From the NCBI RefSeq assembly GCF_028583725.1, contig NZ_CP110680.1:2914001-2978000 (forward strand): a DNA stretch of 64,000 bases, written 5' to 3'. Numbering within the stretch: position 1 is the first letter of the stretch; each line of letters starts with the position of its first letter. The translations under genes and the position numbers were made by a program. Shown piece after piece: positions 27,015 to 36,107 of the stretch. The stretch comes from Cellulomonas fimi (GTDB lineage Bacteria; Actinomycetota; Actinomycetes; Actinomycetales; Cellulomonadaceae). Below the pieces are notes generated by a model, which searched no databases, was not told the origin of the DNA, and worked only from the letters and a program-made list of their open reading frames with translations.

Positions 27015-27335
27015 TCAGACCCGGGCGCGCGTGACCGACGGGCGGTCGACGAGCGCCCAGGTGACGGCCGCCAGCGCCACGGCCACGAGCGCGACGGACG
27101 GCCACGCGCCCAGGTGCGGCGCGAGCAGGTGCGAGACGACGAAGCACGAGGCCGCGACGACGAGCACCACCGCGGTCCGCAGGGATCCCGCCGGCCGCCA
27201 CGCCCGCACGGCGCACCACGCGCCGCCGGCCAGCAGCACCGCTCCCCCGAGCGCCCGGACGTCGGTGGCCTGCGCGACGGCGAACCCGACGACGAGCGTC
27301 AGGGCGGCGATCAGCGCCGTGGGGACCCGGTGCAC
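27015..27335 (-). CDS. Small membrane protein (106 aa)
   Basis: Four hydrophobic helices (LIAALTLVVGFAVA, LGGAVLLAGGAWCAV, TAVVLVVAASCFVVSHLL, SVALVAVALAAVTWAL) with short polar loops fill the 106 residues. It is probably an inner-membrane protein with little soluble part. I do not recognise the family. It converges with the LLM oxidoreductase gene, 20 bases apart, and lies downstream of the OmpA-like gene on the same strand after a gap of 35 bases. No function can be given. Confidence 0.65.
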   Translation of the reverse strand: MHRVPTALIAALTLVVGFAVAQATDVRALGGAVLLAGGAWCAVRAWRPAGSLRTAVVLVVAASCFVVSHLLAPHLGAWPSVALVAVALAAVTWALVDRPSVTRARV

Positions 27336-27370
27336 GCCGTCACCCTACGGCGCTCGCCACGGGCCTCGGG

Positions 27371-27907
27371 TCAGGCCGTCGCCCACCGGATCTCGACGCG
27401 CCGGTTGCGGGCCATCGCCTCCGGGTCGGGCGCTCCGCCGGCGTACTCCGACGCGAGCGGCTCGCTCGACCCCGCGCCGCCGACCGCGAGCACGAGGTCG
27501 GGCCGCGACGTCCGCAGGACCGCCGCGACGGCCTCCGCGCGGGCGCTCGACAGCGGCAGGTTGATCGCGTCGCCGCCGCGCGAGTCCGTGTGGCCGACCA
27601 CCGACACCTGCGCGCCCTGCGGCACCTGCGCGGCCTGGGCCTCGACCGCGGCGAGCGCGGCGGCGTCGAGGTCGGCGCTGCCGAACGCGAACAGCACGTC
27701 CGAGCCGATCGTCAGCACGGTCGTGGTGCCGTCCTGCTGCGGCGGCTCGACGGCCTCGACGGACCCGTCGGTCGAGTAGCGGTCGATCGACTTCTCGATC
27801 GTCGCCGCCGACGGCTCGGGGGCGTCCGAGCGGTCCGTGTAGCCCGCGGGGACGACGGCCAGCGGGAGCGCCAGACCGGCCGCGACGGCGAGGTGCAGGG
27901 CGCTCAC
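27371..27907 (-). CDS. OmpA-family peptidoglycan-binding domain protein
   Basis: 178 residues. The first 22 form a hydrophobic signal or anchor (VSALHLAVAAGLALPLAVVPAG). The OmpA-like domain spans about 80-177: VLFAFGSADLDAAALAAVEAQA, VSVVGHTDSRGGDAINLPLSSARAEAVAAVL and MARNRRVEIRWATA, with the conserved Asp/Arg pair that binds diaminopimelate. It would tether to cell wall. The GTG start overlaps the upstream lipoprotein's stop (GTGA), so they form a two-gene operon. Confidence 0.85.
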   Translation of the reverse strand: MSALHLAVAAGLALPLAVVPAGYTDRSDAPEPSAATIEKSIDRYSTDGSVEAVEPPQQDGTTTVLTIGSDVLFAFGSADLDAAALAAVEAQAAQVPQGAQVSVVGHTDSRGGDAINLPLSSARAEAVAAVLRTSRPDLVLAVGGAGSSEPLASEYAGGAPDPEAMARNRRVEIRWATA

Positions 27908-28473
27908 GACGCCACCGGGATCGCGGGCAGCTCGACCGACCACTCGTCGATCGTGAACGTCAGCTCGTCGACGTCGTCCTCGGGTGCCGCGTACACGAAC
28001 CACGACTCCATCGGCTCGCCGTCGCGCGTGACGGCGTCGTCGTTGGTCAGCCAGTCCTGCGCCCCCTCGCCCTCGATCACGGAGTAGCGCTTGAGGTTCT
28101 GCCGGTCGAGGAGCACCGGGTGCAGGAAGAAGAAGTCGTTCATCTCGGAGAGCGTGACCTCGTCGTCGGCCTTCGCCAGGTGCGGCGTGAACGCGACGCG
28201 CAGCGTCATCGTCGAGCCGTTGCCGTCGAGCGTGAGCGAGCGCACCGCGACGTCGACGGTGCCGATCCCGTTCGGGAGGGTCGCCTCCGCCTCCGCGACG
28301 GTCGTCAGGTCGCCACCCGCGCCCGCGTCCGCCGACGCGCTCGGGGACGCGCCCGTCGGACTCGGGTCGGGGTCCGAGCCGCCCGTGCAGGCGGCCAGCG
28401 GGGCGGCGAGCACGAGAAGGGCGGCGAGCGTCGCACGACGGCGCGCGGGATGAGGGCGGGTCGGCTGGGGCAT
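27904..28473 (-). CDS. Lipoprotein of unknown function (189 aa)
   Basis: MPQPTRPHPARRRATLAALLVLAAPLAACTGG is a type II signal sequence with lipobox LAAC and lipidated C29. A Ser/Pro/Ala linker follows, then a beta-rich domain (GTVDVAVRSLTLDGNGSTMTLRVAFTP, SWFVYAAPEDDVDELTFTIDEWSVELPAIPVAS). It is co-translated with the OmpA-like protein, and together they may form a cell-wall anchored pair. I do not recognise the domain. The ATG at 28473 is chosen as it starts the signal sequence. Confidence 0.75.
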   Translation of the reverse strand: MPQPTRPHPARRRATLAALLVLAAPLAACTGGSDPDPSPTGASPSASADAGAGGDLTTVAEAEATLPNGIGTVDVAVRSLTLDGNGSTMTLRVAFTPHLAKADDEVTLSEMNDFFFLHPVLLDRQNLKRYSVIEGEGAQDWLTNDDAVTRDGEPMESWFVYAAPEDDVDELTFTIDEWSVELPAIPVAS

Positions 28474-28622
28474 CCCGCGATGATGCCCGATCCGTCCGGT
28501 TCCCCCGCGGCCGTCCCACCGGCCGCCCGTCGCCGTCACCCGGACGGAGGACCCGCGACCGTACCCGGTCGGACCAGCGTCGGCACCGACGGACGTCCTG
28601 TGCGGCCTGGTGACCGGCCGGG

Positions 28623-28628
28623 CTAGGT
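28623..28628 (+). promoter_or_regulatory. Putative -10 box of pgi
   Basis: TAGGTT lies about 52 bases ahead of the GTG at 28681, giving an ordinary leader with GAGAGGGAGA as ribosome site. No clear -35 box is seen. Confidence 0.35.
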
Positions 28629-28680
28629 TGGGACGGCCAGCGCGGTCGCGCACCCATCACCCGCTCCGAGAGGGAGACCC

Positions 28681-30351
28681 GTGTCCTCGCACCCCATCGA
28701 CGCCACCAGCACGAGCGCGTGGCAGGACCTGTCCGCGCACGAGGCCGAGCTGCACGCCGACCTGCGCGGCTGGTTCGCCGCGGACCCGGCGCGTGCTGAG
28801 CGCCTGTCGTTCCCGCTCGCCGACCTGCACGTCGACCTGTCGAAGAACCTCGTCACGGACGAGACGCTCGCGCTGCTCGTGCGGCTCGCCGACGAGGTCG
28901 GCCTGAGCGACCGGCTCCAGGCGCAGCTGCGCGGCGACCACATCAACGTCACCGAGGACCGTGCGGTGCTGCACACCGCGCTGCGCCGGCCCGCGGGGGC
29001 GTCGCCCGCGCTGGTCGTCGACGGCCAGGACGTCGACGCGGACGTGCAGGCGGAGCTCACGAAGATGTACGCCTTCGCGGACCGCGTCCGTTCCGGCGCG
29101 TGGACCGGGGTGACCGGCGAGCGGGTGCGCACGGTCGTCAACATCGGCATCGGCGGCTCCGACCTCGGGCCCGTCATGGCGTACGAGGCGCTCAAGCCGT
29201 ACGTGCAGGACGGCCTCGAGGTGCGGTTCGTGTCGAACATCGACCCGACGGACCTGGCGGAGAAGGTCAAGGGCCTCGACCCCCGCACGACGCTGTTCAT
29301 CGTCGCGTCGAAGACGTTCGGGACCCTCGAGACGCTGACCAACGCGCGCCTCGCGCGCGACTGGCTGTGGCGCGAGCTCGGCACGGAGGACACCGACGAG
29401 GCCCGCAACGCCGCCGTCGCGCAGCACTTCGTCGCGGTGTCCACGGCGCTCGACAAGGTCGCGGCGTTCGGCATCGACCCCGCCAACGCGTTCGGCTTCT
29501 GGGACTGGGTCGGCGGCCGGTACTCGGTCGACTCGGTGATCGGCACGTCGCTCGCGATCGCGATCGGCCCCGACGCGTTCCGGGACTTCCTCGCGGGCTT
29601 CCACGCGGTCGACACCCACGTCGCCACGACGCCGTTCGCGCAGAACGTGCCCGTCCTCATGGGCCTGCTCAACGTCTGGTACGTCAACTTCCTCGGCGCG
29701 CACACGCACGCCGTCCTCCCCTACGCGCAGTACCTGCACCGCTTCCCGGCGTACCTGCAGCAGCTGACGATGGAGTCGAACGGCAAGTCGGTCCGCTGGG
29801 ACGGCACGCCCGTCTCGACGCAGACCGGCGAGGTGTTCTGGGGCGAGCCCGGCACGAACGGCCAGCACGCGTTCTACCAGCTCATCCACCAGGGCACGCG
29901 GCTGATCCCGTCGGACTTCATCGCGGTCGCCAACCCGGCGCACCCGCTGAAGGACGGCGAGACCGACGTGCACGGGCTGTTCCTCGCGAACTTCTTCGCG
30001 CAGACGAAGGCGCTCGCGTTCGGCAAGACCGCCGACGAGGTGCGCGCCGAGGGCACCGCCGAGGACATCGTCCCCGCGCGCGTGTTCTCCGGGAACCGGC
30101 CGACGACGTCGATCCTCGCGCCGTCGCTCACGCCGTCGGTGCTGGGCCAGCTCATCGCGCTCTACGAGCACATCACGTTCGTGCAGGGCGTGGTGTGGGG
30201 CATCGACTCGTTCGACCAGTGGGGCGTCGAGCTCGGCAAGAAGCTCGCGCTCGAGATCGCGCCCGCGGTCGAGGGTGACGCGTCCGCGCTCGACGCGCAG
30301 GACCCGTCGACGAAGGCGCTCATCGCGAAGTACCTCGAGCTGCGAGGCTGA
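28681..30351 (+). CDS. pgi: Glucose-6-phosphate isomerase
   Basis: 556 residues, the normal long form. [18 protein letters not shown] is the phosphate-binding turn, [20 protein letters not shown] the PGI signature 1, and [21 protein letters not shown] signature 2 with the catalytic Lys. It interconverts glucose 6-phosphate and fructose 6-phosphate in glycolysis. The GTG at 28681 has GAGAGGGAG upstream. It stands alone and ends at a strong hairpin. Confidence 0.97.
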   Translation: MSSHPIDATSTSAWQDLSAHEAELHADLRGWFAADPARAERLSFPLADLHVDLSKNLVTDETLALLVRLADEVGLSDRLQAQLRGDHINVTEDRAVLHTALRRPAGASPALVVDGQDVDADVQAELTKMYAFADRVRSGAWTGVTGERVRTVVNIGIGGSDLGPVMAYEALKPYVQDGLEVRFVSNIDPTDLAEKVKGLDPRTTLFIVASKTFGTLETLTNARLARDWLWRELGTEDTDEARNAAVAQHFVAVSTALDKVAAFGIDPANAFGFWDWVGGRYSVDSVIGTSLAIAIGPDAFRDFLAGFHAVDTHVATTPFAQNVPVLMGLLNVWYVNFLGAHTHAVLPYAQYLHRFPAYLQQLTMESNGKSVRWDGTPVSTQTGEVFWGEPGTNGQHAFYQLIHQGTRLIPSDFIAVANPAHPLKDGETDVHGLFLANFFAQTKALAFGKTADEVRAEGTAEDIVPARVFSGNRPTTSILAPSLTPSVLGQLIALYEHITFVQGVVWGIDSFDQWGVELGKKLALEIAPAVEGDASALDAQDPSTKALIAKYLELRG

Positions 30352-30364
30352 CGCGACCGTCTGG

Positions 30365-30402
30365 CGAGGGGCGCCGTCCGGATCACCGGGCGGCGCCCCT
30401 CG
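30365..30402 (+). terminator. Hairpin terminator after pgi
   Basis: CGAGGGGCGCCGTCCGG (30365-30381), loop ATCA and CCGGGCGGCGCCCCTCG (30386-30402) form a 17-pair stem with one mismatch, 14 bases past the pgi stop. Confidence 0.85.
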
Positions 30403-30516
30403 GCGCGTACCGGCGACGTCGGTGCACGTCAGCGCCCGGCGCACCGTCGGCGTGGCGGCCCGGCACAGCCCGGGACGCAGTCGACGTGGGTATCGAAAGT
30501 CTGGACCGGTAGAGCC

Positions 30517-30542
30517 ATGAGAAACGTCTCATAGCGCTCCCG
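30517..30542 (+). promoter_or_regulatory. Candidate LacI-type operator ahead of the pectate lyase
   Basis: ATGAGA (30517-30522) and TCTCAT (30527-30532) flank AACG, a 6-bp palindrome. AGCGCTCCC (30534-30542) follows at once, a half-match to the TGGGAGCGCTCCCA operator of actinobacterial CelR/CebR repressors. A matching AGCGCTCC lies upstream of the SGNH-CBM2 gene, in the same orientation to the gene. Confidence 0.4.
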
Positions 30543-30600
30543 CTGGGCGATTTGCGGTGGTTGGGTGTCCCAGCAACCGCTTTCCAGACCGGAGGTCTCC

Positions 30601-31944
30601 ATGACATCCCGCCCGACCACGCGCCGCGCCCGCCAGGCCGTCGCGCTCGCCGTCGCCGGCGTGCTCGCCACCGCGACCGCCTTGGCCGTCGCCCCCGCCG
30701 CGTCCGCGGCGACGCCCGACGGCAGCGCGACGTACGTGCTCGTCAGCCGCAAGAGCGGCAAGGTCGTCGACGTGCAGGGCGCGTCGACGTCCGACGGCGC
30801 CGCGGCCGTGACCGCGAACCGCACGGACGCGACCTCGCAGCAGTGGCAGTTCGTCTCCGTCGGCAGCGGCTGGTACGAGCTGCACAACCGCGCGTCCGGC
30901 AAGGTGCTCGCCGTCGCGTCGGCCAGCACCTCCGACGGCGCCGCGCTCGTGCAGGCGACCGACCAGAGCAGCTGGTCCCAGCAGTTCTCGCTCGTCGACC
31001 AGAGCGACTACGTGCGCCTCGTCAACCGGAACTCCGGGAAGGTGGTCTCGATCGCGGGCGCCTCGACGTCCGCGGGCGCCCCGATCGTCCAGCTCACGGA
31101 CGGCAAGTCGTACCACCAGCAGTGGCAGCTCGTGAAGGTCGGCTCGGGCAGCACGCCGACCGCCACGTCCACGCCGAAGCCGACCGCCACCGCCACGTCG
31201 ACCCCGAAGCCGACGGCGACCGCGACGTCGACGCCGAAGCCGACGACCACCTCGAACCCCGGCTCGTTCCCGTCGTGGCCGACCGCGAAGGGCGAGAAGA
31301 AGGTCTCGTCGACCATCTCCGTGAGCGGCACGCTCGACGGCGGCCTGGTCCGCTACTACGGCATCTCGTCCGGCGGGCAGAGCGAGTCGCAGCCGCCGAT
31401 GTTCCTGCTCTCCGACGGCGCCGTCCTCAAGAACGTCATCCTCGGCTCGGGTGCGGGCGACGGCGTGCACTGCACCGGCACGTGCACGCTCGAGAACGTG
31501 TGGTGGGAGGACGTCGAGGAGGACGCCGCGACGCTCAAGGGCTCGTCGTCGTCGCAGGTCATGACGGTGAACGGCGGCGGCGCGCGCTCGGCGTCGGACA
31601 AGGTGTTCCAGCACAACGGGCCGGGGAAGTTCGTCATCAAGAACTTCCAGGTGTCCGACTTCGGCAAGCTCTACCGGTCGTGCGGCAACTGCTCCAAGCA
31701 GTACGCCCGCACGGTCGTCGTCGACAACGTGCAGGTCACCGCGCCGGGCAAGTCGCTCGTCGGGATCAACTCCAACCTCGGCGACAAGGCGACGCTCACG
31801 AACGTGACGATCGTCAACGACTCGTCGAAGAAGATCGCGATCTGCGAGGAGTACAAGGGCGTGACCTCGGGCGAGCCGTCCAAGATCGGCTCCGGCCCGT
31901 CCGCGGCCTGCGGCTACTCGACCTCGTCGATCACCTACCGCTGA
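30601..31944 (+). CDS. Secreted PL3-type pectate lyase with N-terminal ricin-B-type lectin domain
   Basis: 447 residues. A signal peptide ends near A36/A37 (AASAA). A beta-trefoil CBM13/ricin-type domain follows (about 40-183) with repeated QxW-like motifs (QQWQF, WSQQF, QQWQL). A Thr/Pro/Lys linker (184-220) leads to the lyase domain (221-447) with repeated GxxDGVHCTG and VWWEDVEEDA turns of the PL3 beta-helix. It cleaves pectate or pectin-related galacturonan outside the cell. The ATG at 30601 has GGAGG nine bases upstream. Operator-like repeats lie 60-85 bases upstream. Confidence 0.88.
   Translation: MTSRPTTRRARQAVALAVAGVLATATALAVAPAASAATPDGSATYVLVSRKSGKVVDVQGASTSDGAAAVTANRTDATSQQWQFVSVGSGWYELHNRASGKVLAVASASTSDGAALVQATDQSSWSQQFSLVDQSDYVRLVNRNSGKVVSIAGASTSAGAPIVQLTDGKSYHQQWQLVKVGSGSTPTATSTPKPTATATSTPKPTATATSTPKPTTTSNPGSFPSWPTAKGEKKVSSTISVSGTLDGGLVRYYGISSGGQSESQPPMFLLSDGAVLKNVILGSGAGDGVHCTGTCTLENVWWEDVEEDAATLKGSSSSQVMTVNGGGARSASDKVFQHNGPGKFVIKNFQVSDFGKLYRSCGNCSKQYARTVVVDNVQVTAPGKSLVGINSNLGDKATLTNVTIVNDSSKKIAICEEYKGVTSGEPSKIGSGPSAACGYSTSSITYR
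31159..31242. repeat. 30-base tandem repeats in the linker of the pectate lyase
   Basis: Near-identical units code for TATSTPKP and then TATATSTPKP twice, giving a Thr/Pro/Lys linker. The lysines are unusual compared with the Thr-Pro linkers of the two other secreted enzymes. Confidence 0.8.
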
Positions 31945-31992
31945 CGCGCTCGGGCGCGCCCGGGTGACCGGAGCCGCCCGACGCCACGCACC

Positions 31993-32034
31993 ACCGACGG
32001 CACCGTCCCACGCTCCCGGGACGGTGCCGTCGGT
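31993..32034. terminator. Strong hairpin terminator, bidirectional
   Basis: ACCGACGGCACCGTCCC (31993-32009) pairs perfectly over 17 bases with GGGACGGTGCCGTCGGT (32018-32034) around an eight-base loop. It lies between the converging pectate lyase and amidohydrolase genes. Confidence 0.9.
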
Positions 32035-32099
32035 CGTCGCACGCCGGACGTGAGCCGACGGCCGGCATCGCGCACGACGCGCCCCGCGCGCGGCCGGTG

Positions 32100-33359
32100 T
32101 CAGTGCGAGAAGCGCTCCGCGCGCTCGACGACGCGTCCCCGGTGGGCGGCGTCGTCCCAGGTGTAGACGGTGCGGCCGTCGATGAGCACGTGCTCGGCCC
32201 GCGCGTGCACGTCGAGCGGGTCACCCGACCACACGACGACGTCGCCGTCGCGGCCGGGCTCGAGCGCACCGACGCGACCGTCCAGCCCGAAGAACGACGC
32301 CGGGTTCGTCGTGAGCGCCTCGAGCGCGGTCTGGCGCGGCAGGCCCTCCTTCACGGCGAGCGTCGCCTGGTGCACGAGGAAGTGGATCGGCACGACGGGA
32401 TGGTCGGTCGTGATGGCGACCCGCACGCCGGCCGCCGCGATGGCCGCGAGGTTCTCGATCGCGCGGTCCCGCAGCTCGACCTTGGACCGGCTCGTGAGCA
32501 TGGGGCCGAAGATCACCGGCACGTCACGCTCCGCGAGCACGTCGGCGATCTTGTGCGCCTCGGTGCCGTGGTTCACGACCAGGCGGTAGCCGAACTCGTC
32601 CGCGAGGCGCAGCGCGGTGGCGATGTCGTCGTGCCGGTGCGTGTGCTGGTCCCAGACGAGCTCGCCGTCGAGCACGCGCGCCAGCGTCTCCATCGCGAGG
32701 TCGGCGGCGAACGGCTCGCCCTTGGTCGCCGCCGCGGCCCGCGCGGCCGCGTAGTGCCGGGCCTTCGTGAACGCCTCCCGGATGACCAGCGCCGTGCCGA
32801 GCCGCGTCGACGGGAGCTGCTTGCGCTCGCCGTACACGCGCTTCGGGTTCTCGCCGAGCGCCGAATTCACGCTCACCGACGCCGAGATCACCTGCTCGTC
32901 GACCGTGCGGCCGCCCCACGTCTTCATCGCGACCGACTGGCCGCCGATCGGGTTGCCCGAGCCGGGCTTCACGACGACCGACGTGATGCCGCCGACGAGC
33001 GCGTCGCGGAAGCCCTCGTCCTCGATGTTGACCGCGTCGACCGCGCGCACGCCCGCGGTGTTGGGCGTGACCATCTCGTTGGTGTCGTTCCCGGCGGCGC
33101 CCTCGCCCTCCTCGTGCAGGCCGACGTGCGCGTGCCCGTCGACGAACCCGGGCAGGACCCAGCGCCCGGTCGCGTCGATCGTGCGCGTGCCCTCGGGCAC
33201 CTCGACGTCCGCACCGACCGCCGCGATCCGGCCGTCGACCACGAGCACCGTGCCGCCCTCGACCGGCGGACCGGACACCGGGACGACGTACCCGCCGGTG
33301 ATCGCGACGGTGCGGTCCGGACGGTGCGCAGGGGACGGCGACGGGGTCGTGGAGGCCAT
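32100..33359 (-). CDS. Amidohydrolase, imidazolonepropionase-like
   Basis: 419 residues. LPGFVDGHAHVGLHEEGEG gives the HxH of the TIM-barrel metal site, VVNHGTEAHKI and the late TTDHPVVPIHF supply other ligands. The C-terminal NPASFFGLDGRVGALEPGRDGDVVVWSGDPLD is the composite beta-domain common to this superfamily. The closest relatives by eye are imidazolonepropionase-like amidohydrolases of unknown substrate. It is not NagA, so it does not fill the missing step of the amino-sugar operon. The ATG at 33359 is preferred over a GTG nine bases upstream. It is cytoplasmic. Confidence 0.85.
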   Translation of the reverse strand: MASTTPSPSPAHRPDRTVAITGGYVVPVSGPPVEGGTVLVVDGRIAAVGADVEVPEGTRTIDATGRWVLPGFVDGHAHVGLHEEGEGAAGNDTNEMVTPNTAGVRAVDAVNIEDEGFRDALVGGITSVVVKPGSGNPIGGQSVAMKTWGGRTVDEQVISASVSVNSALGENPKRVYGERKQLPSTRLGTALVIREAFTKARHYAAARAAAATKGEPFAADLAMETLARVLDGELVWDQHTHRHDDIATALRLADEFGYRLVVNHGTEAHKIADVLAERDVPVIFGPMLTSRSKVELRDRAIENLAAIAAAGVRVAITTDHPVVPIHFLVHQATLAVKEGLPRQTALEALTTNPASFFGLDGRVGALEPGRDGDVVVWSGDPLDVHARAEHVLIDGRTVYTWDDAAHRGRVVERAERFSH

Positions 33360-33413
33360 GCCGTCCACCGTACGTCGCCGCCGCCCGACTCCTCGGGTCG
33401 GGAGGCGGCGGGA

Positions 33414-33447
33414 CCCGGCGCCGGCCCGGGGGTGCGCCGGCGCCGGG
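33414..33447 (-). terminator. Hairpin terminator after the nitrite-reductase fusion
   Basis: CCCGGCGCCGGC (33414-33425) and GCCGGCGCCGGG (33436-33447) are a perfect 12-bp inverted repeat with a 10-base loop, two bases past the minus-strand stop at 33450. Confidence 0.85.
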
Positions 33448-33449
33448 CG

Positions 33450-36107
33450 TCAGGGAGCGGTGACGACGAGCCGGCCGGACGCGCCGGCCTCGGCGTCGCT
33501 CATCGCGTGCGACACGAACGGGTAGGTGCCGGGCTGCGGGATCGTCAGCTCGACGAAGCCGCCCTCGGCGGGGGCGAGCGACAGCACCTGGGCGCCGCCC
33601 GTGCCCGTCGAGCCGCCGTCGCGCAGCACCCAGTCACCCTCGCGGTACACCGTGTCGAACTGCGCCCCGACCACGTGGAACGCCGACGACAGGTTCGGTC
33701 CCGCGTCGAGCACCCAGAACCGCAGACGCTCGCCCTCGGTCACCTCCAGCGGGCGGTCGCGGTACTGGTGCGCGTAGCCGTTGAGCACGACGAGGTCGGG
33801 CACGCGCGTCGCGATGCGCGCCGGGTCCGCGACACCGCCCTGCGGCCCGAGGTAGAGCTCCGACTGCACGACGACGTACTCGTGGTCGACCGGCGGCAGC
33901 CCCGGCGGATCGATCACGACGGCCCCGAACATCCCGTTGGCGATGTGCAGGCTCATCGGCATCGTCGAGCAGTGGTACATCCAGATGCCGCTGCGTGTGG
34001 CCGTGAACGAGAACGTGAGCGACTCCCCCGGCGGGATCGTGCGCATCGTGTCGTCGGGGACGAGCTCGCCCGCGTGGAAGTCGATCGAGTGCCCGATCGA
34101 GCCGTCGTTGACGAGCGTGATCTCGAACCGGTCGCCGACCTGGCCGCGCAGCACCGGACCGGGTGCCGTGCCGTCGAACGTCCAGAGCGTCTGCGTGACG
34201 CCGGGCGCGACCTCACGCTCGACCTCGCGGACCGTGATCGTGCGGCGGTGCGTGCGGCCCGCGGGCTCGGACGGCGGTGCGGCCGCGTCGCGCGCGACGA
34301 AGCCGTCGGCGGGGGCGGCCATGAGGTCGAGGTCCTCGGCTGCGGACGGGCCGGTGGCGGCGTCCGTCGGGACGTGACCCGCGTGGCCCGCGTGCGCGCC
34401 GCCCGCCTCGTCGCCGCCCGTCGTGCCGTCCGCCGTGACCGTCCCGCCGACGGCGACGATGTCGAGCGTCATCCCCATGTAGCGGTGCCCGGCGACCGCG
34501 CACCACGCGTCGACCGAGCGGCCGACCACGCCGACGTCGAGCGTCGCCTGCTCCCCGGGGCCGATCCGGCCCGTCGTCGCGCCCGTCGCGAGCGTGAGGT
34601 CGTGCACGTCGTCGTCGGTGTTGACGAGCTCGATCACGAGCCGGTCGCCCGCGGGCACCTCGATGCGGTCGGGCGAGAAGCGCATGTCGCGCGCCTCGAC
34701 CTGGACGGTGGTCGTGCGGCCCGTGGGCGCGACGCCGTCCGCGCCGGCGGCGGACACGAGGCCGATCCCGGCGGCGGGCGGGTCGAGGGCGACGCCGACC
34801 GCGACGACGAGCGCGAGCACCCCGACGCCGACCGCGGCCGCACCCGAGCGGTGCCGGCGCGGCTCGACGACCGGCGCGGCACCGACGGCGGACCGCGGCA
34901 CGGGCGCGGGCGGCGTGGCGCGGCGTGTGACGAGCGCGGCGCGGACCGCGAGGACGAGGAAGGTCACGAGCGCGCCGAGCACGACGAACGAGCACACGAC
35001 CCGGACGGCCGCGGGCACGGGGGCGACGTAGACGAGCAGCCCGCCGTTGACGAGGACGAGCCGGACGAGCGCACCGCGGTCGAGCTCGGCCGCGGTCGCG
35101 CGGGCCGTCGACGGGCCGCCGCCCAGGACGACGGACAGCAGGTACGACAGCGACCCGACGAGCACCTGCGCCGCGAACCCGACCGCGAAGGGTGCGACGA
35201 GCACCTTCACGTCGTCGACCGCGGCGGCCCACGACGGCGCGGTCGCGACGATCGCGCCGTACGCGAGCGTGCAGCCCACGAGCCAGAGCACCGCGGCCCC
35301 GACGGTCCACGCCGCGTACGTGCGGGGCGCCGCCGTACGTGCCTGGTCCACCATGGACCGCGCGATGACGGCGACGCCCGCGACGACGACCAGGCAGCCG
35401 ACGCCGACGAGCGGGCGCCGCCCGGTCGCCGACCCGGCGCCGAGCACCGCGATCCCGGCGAGCACGACGGGCAGCGCGCGCGGCGCAGCCTTCTCCGCAC
35501 GCTCGTCGATCCGGGCGTGCAGCACGGTCGGCCACAGCACGACGAGCGTGCCGAGCACCGTCAGGCCGACCCAGCCCAGCAGGTTGAGCGCGACGTGCGC
35601 GACGTACGCGCGACCGTGCGCCTCGTCGGCCAGGTCGCCGCGCGCCATGAGCACGCCCAGCGTGACGCCGACCGGGAGCAGCGCGCTCGCCGCGACGTAG
35701 TACCGGACCATCGGCCCGAACCGCGAGGGCAGCGCGCCGCGACCCTGCCGCGCGAGGACGACGACGTGCGCGACCGCGCCGGCCGCGACCAGCACGCCGC
35801 CCGCGACGACCAGCGCCCAGACGGACGCGAGCAGCCCCGCGACGACGAGCACCGCGCCGAGCGTGTGCGCCGCCAGGCGGGCGGTGTGGCCGCGGCGGCC
35901 GCCCGGGGCGGGGCGGCGCAGCAGCGTGTCGGCGAAGTGCTGGCTCCACACGAGGATCGCCGTGCTCACCGCGCCGAGCAGCAGCAGGTGCACCATGAGC
36001 CACGGCGCCGCGGGGACGTTGCGGTGCACGAGCGTCGCGACGACCGCCGTGACGAGCCACGCGCCGACGAGCGCGTTGGCCCGCAGGTGCCACGACGCGC
36101 GGGTCAC
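33450..36107 (-). CDS. nirK: Membrane/cupredoxin/copper nitrite reductase fusion
   Basis: 885 residues in three parts. Residues 1-440 hold about 12 membrane helices. Residues 455-550 form a small cupredoxin with VHDLTL (H502) and WCAVAGHRYMGM (C536, H541, M546), a complete type 1 copper set. Residues 620-885 are a NirK core: HSIDFH (H673, D676, H678), YHCSTMPMSLHIANGM (H712, C713, H721, M726) and VSHAMSD (H867), giving type 1 and type 2 copper ligands and the catalytic Asp. It would reduce nitrite to NO. The built-in cupredoxin could pass electrons from the membrane part. It overlaps its upstream neighbour by four bases. Confidence 0.82.
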   Translation of the reverse strand: MTRASWHLRANALVGAWLVTAVVATLVHRNVPAAPWLMVHLLLLGAVSTAILVWSQHFADTLLRRPAPGGRRGHTARLAAHTLGAVLVVAGLLASVWALVVAGGVLVAAGAVAHVVVLARQGRGALPSRFGPMVRYYVAASALLPVGVTLGVLMARGDLADEAHGRAYVAHVALNLLGWVGLTVLGTLVVLWPTVLHARIDERAEKAAPRALPVVLAGIAVLGAGSATGRRPLVGVGCLVVVAGVAVIARSMVDQARTAAPRTYAAWTVGAAVLWLVGCTLAYGAIVATAPSWAAAVDDVKVLVAPFAVGFAAQVLVGSLSYLLSVVLGGGPSTARATAAELDRGALVRLVLVNGGLLVYVAPVPAAVRVVCSFVVLGALVTFLVLAVRAALVTRRATPPAPVPRSAVGAAPVVEPRRHRSGAAAVGVGVLALVVAVGVALDPPAAGIGLVSAAGADGVAPTGRTTTVQVEARDMRFSPDRIEVPAGDRLVIELVNTDDDVHDLTLATGATTGRIGPGEQATLDVGVVGRSVDAWCAVAGHRYMGMTLDIVAVGGTVTADGTTGGDEAGGAHAGHAGHVPTDAATGPSAAEDLDLMAAPADGFVARDAAAPPSEPAGRTHRRTITVREVEREVAPGVTQTLWTFDGTAPGPVLRGQVGDRFEITLVNDGSIGHSIDFHAGELVPDDTMRTIPPGESLTFSFTATRSGIWMYHCSTMPMSLHIANGMFGAVVIDPPGLPPVDHEYVVVQSELYLGPQGGVADPARIATRVPDLVVLNGYAHQYRDRPLEVTEGERLRFWVLDAGPNLSSAFHVVGAQFDTVYREGDWVLRDGGSTGTGGAQVLSLAPAEGGFVELTIPQPGTYPFVSHAMSDAEAGASGRLVVTAP

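Noticed and set aside
32100..33359. NagA, the step missing from the amino-sugar operon
   Set aside because: The amidohydrolase reads as imidazolonepropionase-like and lacks the NagA-type metal-site context; it also lies 7 kb away and is not co-transcribed.
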